From NCBI RefSeq assembly GCF_000714815.1, contig NZ_JMIH01000039.1, positions 47,212-111,211 of the forward strand: DNA of 64,000 bases. The letters run 5' to 3'. A program made the position numbers and the translations under genes. Below the pieces are notes generated by a model, which was not told the DNA's origin, searched no databases, and was given only the letters and a program-made list of their open reading frames with translations. This document shows positions 1 to 8,335 of the stretch, one piece after another. Every line of letters starts with the position of its first letter. Positions within the stretch are counted from its first letter, which is position 1. The DNA comes from Anditalea andensis. Lineage in GTDB: Bacteria; Bacteroidota; Bacteroidia; Cytophagales; Cyclobacteriaceae.

Positions 1-1
1 A

Positions 2-280
2 GTGCAGAATTTTATATCTCTGATCAATTTTTTGAATATAAACAATACCGATTTTAAGGTCATATATAGCATCCCCTTATTAAATGACAGCCTAGATATT
101 GAAAAATTGATGGCAGACACACTGATTTATAACGAAAAAAATATTGCATATTTTAAATTTAAAATGCATCCGAAAGCTATGGAAACTATATTAGATAAAC
201 TCTTTTATGATGCCGTTCAAGAGAATCATCATACAATGATGATGGAAAAGTTCAATAAACTTACCCAGATGATAAAGTAA
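2..280 (+). CDS. C-terminal part of an unrecognised protein (cut by window edge)
   Basis: The frame is open from the first bases of the window and ends at a TAA. The apparent start is only a GTG at the edge, so the true start probably lies outside. The 92 visible residues carry no signal peptide, membrane segment or motif I recognise. The C-terminus is rich in Met, Lys and His. I cannot assign a function. Confidence 0.4.
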   Translation: MQNFISLINFLNINNTDFKVIYSIPLLNDSLDIEKLMADTLIYNEKNIAYFKFKMHPKAMETILDKLFYDAVQENHHTMMMEKFNKLTQMIK

Positions 281-341
281 TACATTATTAAACTAAAATC
301 GGGTATACATTAGGAACTTATTTTTATTCTATTCATATATA

Positions 342-716
342 TTAGGACGTGGTTTGACTATTGAAATCTTTTTGACTCAGCCTAATTTTTGGAGCCAAAC
401 CGTAAATATTGATATGGTTTTCCCCTTCCGCTACCATTAACCAAATTACATAAAATGGAATAAGTTGATAATATCCTGGTTTATTTATATCATGGCACCT
501 TTTTGCCCCAGCCACTATGATTACCCATATTGACAGAAGACCTAATATTAGTAATATGATTTCTCCATATTCCAGATCAAAATTATTTTTTTTTATTTTA
601 GAATAGATTAATAGAAAATTGGCTAAAACCACTAAAAGTACCGATAAGAAAACAAAAATATAATCCGATCTCCTTATTCTTCCTTTAGTAAAAAAATACT
701 CTTTTATAATCTGCAT
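342..716 (-). CDS. DUF805 family inner-membrane protein
   Basis: This is a small membrane protein of about 124 residues. It shows the DUF805 pattern: an N-terminal FFTKGRIRRSDY (aromatic, then GR-x-R-R-x-x-Y), two to three hydrophobic segments, and AKRCHDINKPGYYQLI, matching the family's AKRxHDxxxSGWW-like signature. The family's biochemical role is unknown. I chose the ATG at 716 rather than the further ATG at 761 because the family motif begins about nine residues after it. The gene stands alone between AT-rich spacers. Confidence 0.75.
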   Translation of the reverse strand: MQIIKEYFFTKGRIRRSDYIFVFLSVLLVVLANFLLIYSKIKKNNFDLEYGEIILLILGLLSIWVIIVAGAKRCHDINKPGYYQLIPFYVIWLMVAEGENHINIYGLAPKIRLSQKDFNSQTTS

Positions 717-885
717 CCCTTCCTGCCTATAGAACTCTAAAATACATGATGCCACATGCATACAAAGCCTATAATGATCTTATATGATTAAATAATTTTA
801 TCAAAAATAAAAAAAAAATATTACAATACTGCTTAATAGATGGTGGAAAAACGCATTTATATACAATATAATCAATAAATGACAT

Positions 886-925
886 AAAAAAGATCAAGAA
901 GGATACTTCCCAACTTGATCTTTTT
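886..925 (-). terminator. Intrinsic terminator, probably bidirectional
   Basis: A 12 bp perfect stem (AAAAAGATCAAG at 886-897 with CTTGATCTTTTT at 914-925) encloses a 16 nt loop. It is followed by T-runs on both strands. It lies about 60 bp beyond the stop of the minus-strand fasciclin gene, so it most likely ends that transcript. Confidence 0.6.
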
Positions 926-987
926 TTTCTGGTAAACATTGATTTACTTGTTCAAGCTTAGGCGCTAAAGGCCTCTTTTAATACAAA

Positions 988-1629
988 TTATCTAACTGCG
1001 CCAAATCCAGTAGTGGGAGTCACCTGTCCTGGAATGATCACTCGATCGACTACGTGGATCACACCGTTTGATGCCTGTACATCTGATTTCATTATACGAG
1101 CACCACCTACTACCATTCTGTTTACTCCTCCTGCGGTCGCTACTGCTCCTTCAGTTTCTATGGGAATTTCTACACCATCTGAAGTTTCCATGGTCTGTCT
1201 ACCGGTAAAATCATTCATGCCTACTTTAGCAGGAAAAATATGCGCCTTGATTACCCTAGTGAGCATATCTTTGTTTTCAGGTTTGGTCAATGCTTCATAT
1301 TGCCTTACTGTAAGTTCCTTAAAAGCATCGTTTGTAGGTATAAAGACTGTAAACTCATCGGCAGCCCTCATAGAAGGTGCCAATCCCGACTGGTCAACCA
1401 ATTCCATAAATTTAGAAAAATTCTCATCATCCCTTATCAATGAAAAAATGTCTTGGCCTTCTGTATCCCCATTAAACATTTCTTCATAATTCAAATCATC
1501 TCTTTCCCTGTTGTCCATCAACAGCTCATCGGAAATTTGTTGCTGTTGAGCCATAGATACCGATATGCCAAGTACCATCAAAGCTATCAATGCTGTCAAA
1601 TGTCTGAAACTATTATCAATTATTTTCAT
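988..1629 (-). CDS. Secreted fasciclin (FAS1) domain protein
   Basis: The protein has 213 residues: an N-terminal signal peptide ending near SVSMAQ (about residue 27), a short acidic linker, and one FAS1 domain over about residues 60-202. Diagnostic FAS1 pieces are FTVFIPTNDAFKEL and the C-terminal block SNGVIHVVDRVIIP. FAS1 proteins are adhesion or matrix proteins of the periplasm or cell surface. No operon partner is evident, and a terminator follows at 886-925. The family call is strong; the ligand is unknown. Confidence 0.9.
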   Translation of the reverse strand: MKIIDNSFRHLTALIALMVLGISVSMAQQQQISDELLMDNRERDDLNYEEMFNGDTEGQDIFSLIRDDENFSKFMELVDQSGLAPSMRAADEFTVFIPTNDAFKELTVRQYEALTKPENKDMLTRVIKAHIFPAKVGMNDFTGRQTMETSDGVEIPIETEGAVATAGGVNRMVVGGARIMKSDVQASNGVIHVVDRVIIPGQVTPTTGFGAVR

Positions 1630-1973
1630 ATTAAAATTATATTTTGGTTTAAAACTTTATTTTTTATTATAATTTTCACATTAAAGTACAAATTCTATGC
1701 CACTGACTTATTAGATAATCAATAATTAACAAAAACACATGACTGGCCAGCACAAGCCTAACAATAATTGAAAAGTCACTACACTTTAATACTAGCAGAA
1801 TAATTTAGGTGTATTTTATGGATTTAAAAGTATATGACTGAAGGGATGTAGGTAATGTTTATTCATATACCTTTCTATGTAAAAAGTAATTTATGAGAAA
1901 TAAACATATCCATAAATGAATATGGAATATAAGTTTAAATGATGATGCTTTTTGATGGAATGAGTTACATATC

Positions 1974-2681
1974 CTAAGATTTTCTTTTTTTATCCCACCA
2001 GATATATGCTATAAACAAAAATAAACTCACCACAGATACCCATATAAAACCAGTTTTAAGGCCATCAGTGGTTTCCCCCAATACAGCTATAAAAACGGTT
2101 AAAGGAGCTATCCCTACCAAGGTTGCACCAACAAATTTCCAATAGTTCATTTTAAGTATTCCTGCTATTAGACTGATGGCATCATTTGACAATAAGGGGT
2201 TTATTCTTGTGATTATCACGGCCCAAAAGCCATAATCTTCTAAAAAACCTACTGCTTTTTTTTCGGATTTTTCTCCAATAAATCTTTTTACCAAACTTGC
2301 TCCATAAATCCGGCCTATAAAGTATGCCACCGTGGCTGCTGAGTAGATGGCAGCAAGTACAATCAAGCTTCCCCATATAGGACCATAAGCCAGTATAGAG
2401 ACTACCATCAATGCAAAAGATGGGATGACCAATACGACTATCTGCGCCACCATACTTACTATCAGGATTACAGGTCCAATCCATCCAAACTGGCTTACCC
2501 ACTCCTTAGTCCTATTCTCATCACCACTGGTCAGAACTTCCCATGCGTTTTGAAAAAACTGCTGGACTTCCGGTATTAAAAAATAAGTTGCGATTGCTAT
2601 CCCAATGAGGGCCAAAGATACATACAGGGGAAGTTTACTTTTTTTATTTTTTGATTCTCCTTTTGCTTCTTTAGTATTCAT
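1974..2681 (-). CDS. TVP38/TMEM64 (VTT/DedA-like) membrane protein
   Basis: The protein has 235 residues with an N-terminal Lys-rich cytoplasmic tail and about five to six hydrophobic helices. The central part (residues about 80-200) has the VTT/SNARE-associated family pattern: glycine-rich YFIGRIYG followed by a helix, and an ITRINPLLSNDAISLIAG stretch matching the family's R-x-x-P...N-x-x-G region. VTT proteins are thought to act in lipid or small-molecule transport and membrane homeostasis. The substrate is unknown. The gene is monocistronic as far as can be seen. Confidence 0.85.
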   Translation of the reverse strand: MNTKEAKGESKNKKSKLPLYVSLALIGIAIATYFLIPEVQQFFQNAWEVLTSGDENRTKEWVSQFGWIGPVILIVSMVAQIVVLVIPSFALMVVSILAYGPIWGSLIVLAAIYSAATVAYFIGRIYGASLVKRFIGEKSEKKAVGFLEDYGFWAVIITRINPLLSNDAISLIAGILKMNYWKFVGATLVGIAPLTVFIAVLGETTDGLKTGFIWVSVVSLFLFIAYIWWDKKRKS

Positions 2682-2949
2682 GATGTCCAGCGACTATTGA
2701 CTCCTATTTAATTTAAAATTGTTTAAAGCAAATGTTAATCCATAACTGCTGCTCAAGCTAGCATCCTGATTATTCACTATGGACACAATAAATCAAATTC
2801 TATAAATTACTGCTTCGTAATGTACGGTTATGTAACAATCAATTGTTCAAAATAGAACTACAAAATTCCATTTATAACCTTTAATCGACTTACAATAGAT
2901 ATCATAACTTTGGAATACAGATTGGGGTCATTGATTTAAAAGAATAAAT

Positions 2950-3141
2950 ATGACGCATTTCCTTCTATGGTTGATACTACTGGTTTTATGCTGGCCAATA
3001 GCTATAATATATATGATATTATATCCCATTTTATGGCTGTTACTTCTTCCTATTAGATTCTTGGGGTTGGCAGTCAATCTATCATTTACATTAATAGGGA
3101 AATTGCTGATGTTACCTTTTACATGGTTGAAAATTAGATAA
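2950..3141 (+). CDS. Small hydrophobic membrane protein
   Basis: This 63-residue protein is almost wholly hydrophobic, with two to three predicted membrane segments separated by Pro residues, and it ends in a basic tail (TWLKIR). Short membrane proteins of this composition are common in Bacteroidota, but I know of no assigned function. The frame starts at an ATG preceded by an AT-rich leader. It converges with the oxidoreductase at 3153, leaving only 11 bp between the two stop codons. Confidence 0.6.
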   Translation: MTHFLLWLILLVLCWPIAIIYMILYPILWLLLLPIRFLGLAVNLSFTLIGKLLMLPFTWLKIR

Positions 3142-3152
3142 ATTGGATCTTA

Positions 3153-4520
3153 TCAGATATTATCGGGATCGGGATGGACCCAAGCTTCTCTATATGATCT
3201 TGAGAGTAATTGGGTAGCTTCTTCATCACCAGGTATGCTCCTTGATATAGGATCGTAAACCAGGGCTCTACCCAAAATCATAGACAAATTGGCCAAAATA
3301 CAGCTGGCAGATGATATATGCCCTTCCTGAATGTCAGCGATAGGTTTAACATTATGCTCTATAGCATGTATAAAATTTTGGAGATGTTTTCTGGTGGCAG
3401 GAGCGGCGTGCAGTTCTATATCTTTTTCCTTTAGGTCTTCAGGGTATCTTTCCTTTTCATAAATTGCCTCCCCGTGTTCAGACGCCCCACCATCCACTGG
3501 TATGAAATCGTATTGGAAAGTACTACCCTTAAGCGTGCCTTTTTCACCATATAGGATAAAGGACCAAGGGTAAGTTGGATCTGAAGGGGATCCCCAGGTT
3601 CTATGCTGCCATGAACAGTTAAGTTCATCAAATTCAAAGACAGCTGATTGGGTATCGGCTATGGTAGACTTCCCTCCTTTCTGTACATATATTCCCCCTG
3701 AAGCATGTATGCGCTTAGGCCACCCAAGGTCGAGCATCCATCGTACAGTGTCCAGCATGTGAACAGCCATATCTCCGGTAATACCATTGCCATATTCCAT
3801 CATTGTCCGCCACCCACCTCTATGTGGCAGGCCTGTATAAGGAAGAAGCGGTGCTGGCCCAGTCCACTGCTCATAATCAAAAAAATCTGGTACAGGCTCG
3901 ACAGGAGGATTACCATTCTCCCTCATATGATAATAGCAACACATGTCCACATGAGAGATTTTTCCAAGCTTTCCTGTGTCTACAAATCGTTTTTTGGCCT
4001 CTATAAGATGAGGAGTACTTTTCCTTTGCGTACCCACCTGAACTACTTTATTATATTTACGGGCAGCTGCCACCATAGCTTCACCTTCTATTACATCCAC
4101 ACTGAGAGGTTTCTGCACATAAACGTGCGCACCTGCTCTCAAAGCATCTATGGTTTGTAAGGCATGCCAATGGTCCGGACTTGCGATAAGGACTATATCC
4201 AGCTGGTTTTCAACTAACATAATACTATGATCATTATATAGTTTGGGTACCTTTCCGGTTTTTTGTCTTTCACTTACAAGCTTTCCTGCTTCTGTCAACA
4301 TGTGTTTATCTGGATCGCAGAGGGCGACTACTTCTACTTGCGCCACCTGTATCAACCTGAAAAGATCACTTTTACCATACCACCCAGCACCTATCAATGC
4401 CACTTTATAGATTTTATCATCTGATGAAAACTGTATAGCCTCAGCTCCTATGGCCGTAAGTGCAAAGAACGCTGTAGATCCCTTAATAAAGTGGCGTCTG
4501 TTTATTTTATAATGATCCAT
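3153..4520 (-). CDS. Tat-exported Gfo/Idh/MocA family oxidoreductase
   Basis: The protein has about 455 residues. It starts with a twin-arginine signal (NRRHFIKG) and a hydrophobic stretch, so it is probably exported folded with its cofactor. The Rossmann nucleotide-binding loop is GAGWYG, and the family catalytic motif appears as VQKPLS (E/Q-KP) at about residue 140. The C-terminal alpha/beta domain contains GGWRTMMEYGNG and a conserved GDMAVHMLD. Such enzymes oxidise or epimerise sugars and glycosides using tightly bound NAD(P). The substrate cannot be read from the sequence. The ATG at 4520 is chosen because it sits just before the Tat motif. Confidence 0.88.
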   Translation of the reverse strand: MDHYKINRRHFIKGSTAFFALTAIGAEAIQFSSDDKIYKVALIGAGWYGKSDLFRLIQVAQVEVVALCDPDKHMLTEAGKLVSERQKTGKVPKLYNDHSIMLVENQLDIVLIASPDHWHALQTIDALRAGAHVYVQKPLSVDVIEGEAMVAAARKYNKVVQVGTQRKSTPHLIEAKKRFVDTGKLGKISHVDMCCYYHMRENGNPPVEPVPDFFDYEQWTGPAPLLPYTGLPHRGGWRTMMEYGNGITGDMAVHMLDTVRWMLDLGWPKRIHASGGIYVQKGGKSTIADTQSAVFEFDELNCSWQHRTWGSPSDPTYPWSFILYGEKGTLKGSTFQYDFIPVDGGASEHGEAIYEKERYPEDLKEKDIELHAAPATRKHLQNFIHAIEHNVKPIADIQEGHISSASCILANLSMILGRALVYDPISRSIPGDEEATQLLSRSYREAWVHPDPDNI

Positions 4521-4699
4521 ACACAAAATGGGTGGTTAGATGATAAAATATTTTTACTATATTCAAATCAATATAAGTTTTCTCTCAAACAAATCCACTT
4601 TAACCTGTACATAAAACCTAAAAGATTTTTTTAATGAAAAATAATAATTTTTGTTTTCCTGTCATATACTTTCCGGGTTTAAGCACTAATAGTTGAACA

Positions 4700-5188
4700 A
4701 TGAAAAATAGTACGCTGCAACATATCTTAAAAGAACACCATAGCAGTGCCTATATCTGGGCCCGGCAATGTTGTTCGTTTGATGAAGATATGGCAAAGGA
4801 TGTTTTGCAGCTGGTATATTTAAAAATACTTGAAGGAAAGGCAGTTTATCATGAAAAGTCAAGTTTGAAAACCTGGCTCTTCTCCGTGATCAAATTTACT
4901 GCTGCTGAATTCAAAAGAAAAGAGCAAGTGACCATTGGCCTGGATGATCTAATAGAATACGCCCAAACCGCAGAGGAAGAGCAGCAGGGGTTCCATGAGG
5001 CTATGATCATGCTTTTGCCAAAAAGACAGCAAGAGGTACTGCTATTGGTTTTTTACCACAGTTTAACGCTGGAAAAAGCAGCAGTTGTGATGGGCATCAG
5101 TATTGGATCTGTTCGGACCCACTATGATAGGGGCAAAAAAAACTTACGGGAACTAATCATAAAAAATAATAGACATGAAAATGCCTGA
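4700..5188 (+). CDS. ECF-type RNA polymerase sigma factor
   Basis: The protein has 162 residues. Region 2 spans residues about 10-75 (DMAKDVLQLVYLKI and KTWLFSVIKFTAAEFKR resemble the core-binding and -10-recognition helices). Region 4 spans about 105-155 (LPKRQQEVLLLVFYHSLT followed by an HTH ending SVRTHYDRGKKNLRE). It is the first gene of a three-gene unit. The next frame begins 14 bp before its stop, so the two are translationally coupled, as sigma and anti-sigma genes often are. Confidence 0.9.
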   Translation: MKNSTLQHILKEHHSSAYIWARQCCSFDEDMAKDVLQLVYLKILEGKAVYHEKSSLKTWLFSVIKFTAAEFKRKEQVTIGLDDLIEYAQTAEEEQQGFHEAMIMLLPKRQQEVLLLVFYHSLTLEKAAVVMGISIGSVRTHYDRGKKNLRELIIKNNRHENA

Positions 5189-5501
5189 GGATAGAGATAT
5201 GGAGATACTGGATGGCTTTTTTGCCGAGATGAAGGAAAAGGACAAAGGATTGACCATACCTGCATTCCTTCCGCATAAAAAAGCCAGTAATTGGAAGTTG
5301 ATACCTATTGGCATAGCTGCCACACTATTATTGGTTATATGGTCAAGATACGAAGAAGAACCCGTTTACGATCTGGATCATGATGTGGTCATTATCAGTT
5401 TGGATAAGCAGCCTGGCGAGGAGATGTATATTGGTATCCAGACTGCCTCATCCTTAGATATCTGGGAAGCTCCCAGTACATCATTGCTGACTGAATTTTA
5501 A
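5175..5501 (+). CDS. Short single-pass membrane protein, possible anti-sigma factor
   Basis: The protein has 108 residues: an acidic N-terminal cytoplasmic part (about 1-40), one transmembrane helix (LIPIGIAATLLLVIW, about 45-62), and a short outer part. The ATG at 5175 overlaps the end of the sigma gene. Size, topology and position fit a membrane anti-sigma factor, but there is no zinc-binding HxxxCxxC motif and I see no certain domain match. The role is inferred from context. Confidence 0.75.
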   Translation: MKMPEDRDMEILDGFFAEMKEKDKGLTIPAFLPHKKASNWKLIPIGIAATLLLVIWSRYEEEPVYDLDHDVVIISLDKQPGEEMYIGIQTASSLDIWEAPSTSLLTEF

Positions 5502-5512
5502 AAAATTATGAT

Positions 5513-6202
5513 ATGAAAAAGTTGATAATTATATGTCTACTATTGACTTTTGGGCAGGGTCATGCGCAGGACCTGTTTCAGGAGTCACTCTATTCCGCTG
5601 ATCTGGTGATGATGCACCAGGATAAGATCAAACTGAGTGATCAGCAGCGTGAACGGATCAAAAAATACCAGTATCAGAATGCCAAAGATTTTAATCTACT
5701 AAAAAAAGATTTGGAGCGTGCAACTTCAAAGTTAAAAGAAATGCTGAATGAGCGAAACCTTCACCAGGGAGAAGTTCAAATTCAAATGGATAAGGTTTTG
5801 GCCTTGGAAAATTCCCTCAAACAAAAACAGCTCGCCACGCTGATTGCCATAAAAAATGTCCTCAATGCTTCACAACAGGACGCATTGAAAAAACTGAAAG
5901 CAGCATCACGACCATTAAATGGAGTAGCTTCAGTATCTAGGTCTAATGGTACTGCTGGCAATGGAGTAGCTATGACTATTCATAATGGCAACTCGGTTGA
6001 TCAACCTTCCTTTTATATATCCTCCAAAAGTGGCCTTATCAAAATAAAGGACGTCAGCACTATATCGCCCGATGACATCAAAGCCATAGAAGTACTTAAA
6101 GGGGATACTGCCGTCGAAAGAATGGGTAATGAAGGTAAAAACGGCGTCATTATCATCACGCTTAAAGATGGAGCTCAATATGATTTGAAAAACAGCAAAT
6201 AA
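5513..6202 (+). CDS. Spy-like periplasmic helical protein with a TonB-plug-like tail
   Basis: The protein has 229 residues. A signal peptide ends near GHAQ (about residue 19). Residues 25-130 are charged and helical with LSDQQRERIKKYQ and LNASQQDALKKL, resembling the LTxxQ repeats of Spy/CpxP-type periplasmic chaperones or sensors. After a Gly/Ser/Asn linker, residues about 165-225 carry ISPDDIKAIEVLKGD and GKNGVIIITLK, closely matching the plug segment of SusC-type receptors (compare DIESIEILKD and GANGVILVTTK in the SusC of this window). It lacks a barrel, so it is not a transporter. It follows the sigma and putative anti-sigma genes by 11 bp. A role in periplasmic stress sensing linked to TonB receptors is inference. 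Confidence 0.8.
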   Translation: MKKLIIICLLLTFGQGHAQDLFQESLYSADLVMMHQDKIKLSDQQRERIKKYQYQNAKDFNLLKKDLERATSKLKEMLNERNLHQGEVQIQMDKVLALENSLKQKQLATLIAIKNVLNASQQDALKKLKAASRPLNGVASVSRSNGTAGNGVAMTIHNGNSVDQPSFYISSKSGLIKIKDVSTISPDDIKAIEVLKGDTAVERMGNEGKNGVIIITLKDGAQYDLKNSK

Positions 6203-6337
6203 ATTTCTCTTACTCGGAAAGATACTTTTACATTAGCCTCCCCTGTAACTCCCTTTCCTTAATTTCTTACAATTTAACTTACACCGAAAATCAAATCTTC
6301 CTTTGATGGATTAAATTTGTTATAAGCAATACTTACC

Positions 6338-7342
6338 TCACAGGACGCCTAGCTCCTCCAAAGCCCGGATTATGATTTCATCCTTGCTAAGATCCGACCA
6401 ATCAAATTCTGCGAAAATATCCGGGGGGACTCCCTGTTCAGCATAATTGTTTCCTCCAAGATCGAGAATTTGGGATACGCTAAACCTGTATGTCCAGCCA
6501 TTTGGTAACTGACCTCCATTTGGCAATCCGCCTCCTCCTCCTGTATAATCCCCAACTAGGGTTAAGGTGGAAATATATTTAGTCAGCAAAGCAAAAAAAG
6601 TTGTAGCAGAATATGACCCACGGTCAATGAGCACCATCACCGGTTTAAAATATTGAATTCCACGATGGGCTCCAATAAAAAAAGGCTCCGGGGGTCCAAA
6701 ATCACTTCGTAAAGGTCCATTACGAGTAATGGCACTGGCAGCATGTATTCTCCTAAAAGTGAATCTTTCCAGCATGATAGGGATATTAGAAATGGCCCCT
6801 CCCCCATTTTCCCTCAGGTCCAATATGAGTCCTTGGGTATCACGGTATCTGGTTAAAACATGATCAAGGGACCTTGGATCTAGATTGTTTAAAAAACTAC
6901 TATATCTGATGTATCCCACGGTACCACCAGCGATGAAATCATGGTAAAATGGACCGGTTATATGTGCATTGGGAATATAAAATTCTTCCACTGTTCTTGA
7001 AAAAAATTGCTTTCTTTCCTTTAACGGAAGGTTATATCTAGAAATATTAAACGGGGAAATCAAGTTCGAATGATCATCCCTAAGTTCATTCATCATAGCA
7101 GCCATCACATCAAATAGTGCTTCTTCAGTCATATCAGGTGATAACTGAGCACGATAACGTATCCGGATTTCATCCCAATCGACTTCTTTCAATTCAAAAT
7201 AACTGTACTTTCTGTCTATTTCATTCCAGAGATAGTCAAAGTTTACAAAGGGATCGCTACTGGCATAATCGCTTTCAAAAAATATATTTTCGCAAGCGCT
7301 GAGCATAAAGGACAAGAAAAATATGGTCCATATTCTGTTCAT
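6338..7342 (-). CDS. S41-family (C-terminal processing-like) lipoprotein peptidase
   Basis: The protein has 334 residues. A lipoprotein signal peptide ends with the lipobox LSAC. The N-terminal helical part (about 30-100) is followed by the S41 core: GYIRYSSF, GLILDLRENGGG (typical S41 beta strand and loop), and DRGSYSATTFFALL, where the second Ser is the likely nucleophile. No PDZ domain is obvious. It starts 2 bp after the stop of the upstream outer-membrane gene, so the pair is co-transcribed. The substrate is unknown. Confidence 0.85.
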   Translation of the reverse strand: MNRIWTIFFLSFMLSACENIFFESDYASSDPFVNFDYLWNEIDRKYSYFELKEVDWDEIRIRYRAQLSPDMTEEALFDVMAAMMNELRDDHSNLISPFNISRYNLPLKERKQFFSRTVEEFYIPNAHITGPFYHDFIAGGTVGYIRYSSFLNNLDPRSLDHVLTRYRDTQGLILDLRENGGGAISNIPIMLERFTFRRIHAASAITRNGPLRSDFGPPEPFFIGAHRGIQYFKPVMVLIDRGSYSATTFFALLTKYISTLTLVGDYTGGGGGLPNGGQLPNGWTYRFSVSQILDLGGNNYAEQGVPPDIFAEFDWSDLSKDEIIIRALEELGVL

Positions 7343-7344
7343 GA

Positions 7345-8226
7345 CTATTTCTTGTTATTGTTGATGATAAGGGTATACTGCAGCGTATGGGAAGCCATTT
7401 GAAAGGCTTCGTGTCTACCGGGAGCATGAGCGGCATCCCAGAGATAACTTATTTTACGTCCGTTACCGGATGGTTTAAACCAGCTATACTCCAGCCTTGT
7501 GCCCAATCGCCAACCGTTCAGAGACCATTTATAGGCATCCAGTACCCAGGAAGCCGGGTCAGTATCCGTCCCATCCCATTCATTGTGATATACATAAGCA
7601 TAGCCGGGCCTGCGATTGAGGTTCAGTAGGCCTATGTTGGCCTGGATATCGACATACCTGCGGACAGGCTGTAAAGTGGTCTGCACAAATAAAAATTTAA
7701 AAGGGATAGGTACCAAACGAGATATGTCCCTGTTGAGCCTTCCCGCTACCATGAGATTGGCCAGATTTTCAAGGCCCATGGCGGCATTCTGCAATTCTGG
7801 ATTGATACGGATATTTTGAGTAAGGTTCAAGGCAGCTCCCAATTTGATGGAGTTTTTATCATTGGACAATCTTTCTATCCGATGTAAATAATGCGCATAA
7901 CTGCCCAGGTTTATAAAAAAAGCTGGAGTGATGCTTTGAAAAAAATCGCTTCTAGGAGCATTGGCTATAACTATACTGCCATTAAGGTCTATTTCGATTA
8001 GAAAGTCCTTTTTCCTGTTTTGCCTCAGCCAACCATATCCGATATGAAAACCAGCACCTGAATAAAAAAGCGGAGAAGTAGCAAAGTCTCTATATACTGG
8101 AATTACAATGCCTATAGAGCGCTGCAGAAATCTGTTGTCTTTTAAACTATCGGGATCGGATAAATTTGAAGCGTACGTGAACAATGGAATACTAACGATC
8201 ATCAAGAAAAAAATAAACTTATTCAT
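7345..8226 (-). CDS. Probable outer-membrane or periplasmic beta-rich protein
   Basis: The protein has 293 residues with a signal peptide ending near TYAS. The rest alternates aromatic and polar residues in short beta-like segments, suggesting a small beta-barrel. I recognise no named family. Its stop codon is 2 bp from the start of the S41 peptidase gene, so the two are almost certainly one operon and may act together at the outer membrane. A function is not assigned. Confidence 0.75.
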   Translation of the reverse strand: MNKFIFFLMIVSIPLFTYASNLSDPDSLKDNRFLQRSIGIVIPVYRDFATSPLFYSGAGFHIGYGWLRQNRKKDFLIEIDLNGSIVIANAPRSDFFQSITPAFFINLGSYAHYLHRIERLSNDKNSIKLGAALNLTQNIRINPELQNAAMGLENLANLMVAGRLNRDISRLVPIPFKFLFVQTTLQPVRRYVDIQANIGLLNLNRRPGYAYVYHNEWDGTDTDPASWVLDAYKWSLNGWRLGTRLEYSWFKPSGNGRKISYLWDAAHAPGRHEAFQMASHTLQYTLIINNNKK

Positions 8227-8335
8227 AAAATAGCATTATAACCAAATAATTATTCATTATATTTTGTATCATAGAATAAATTGTAAATATATAAAGTTTA
8301 TTCAAGTAATGTAATTAGATTATATATTTATAAAA

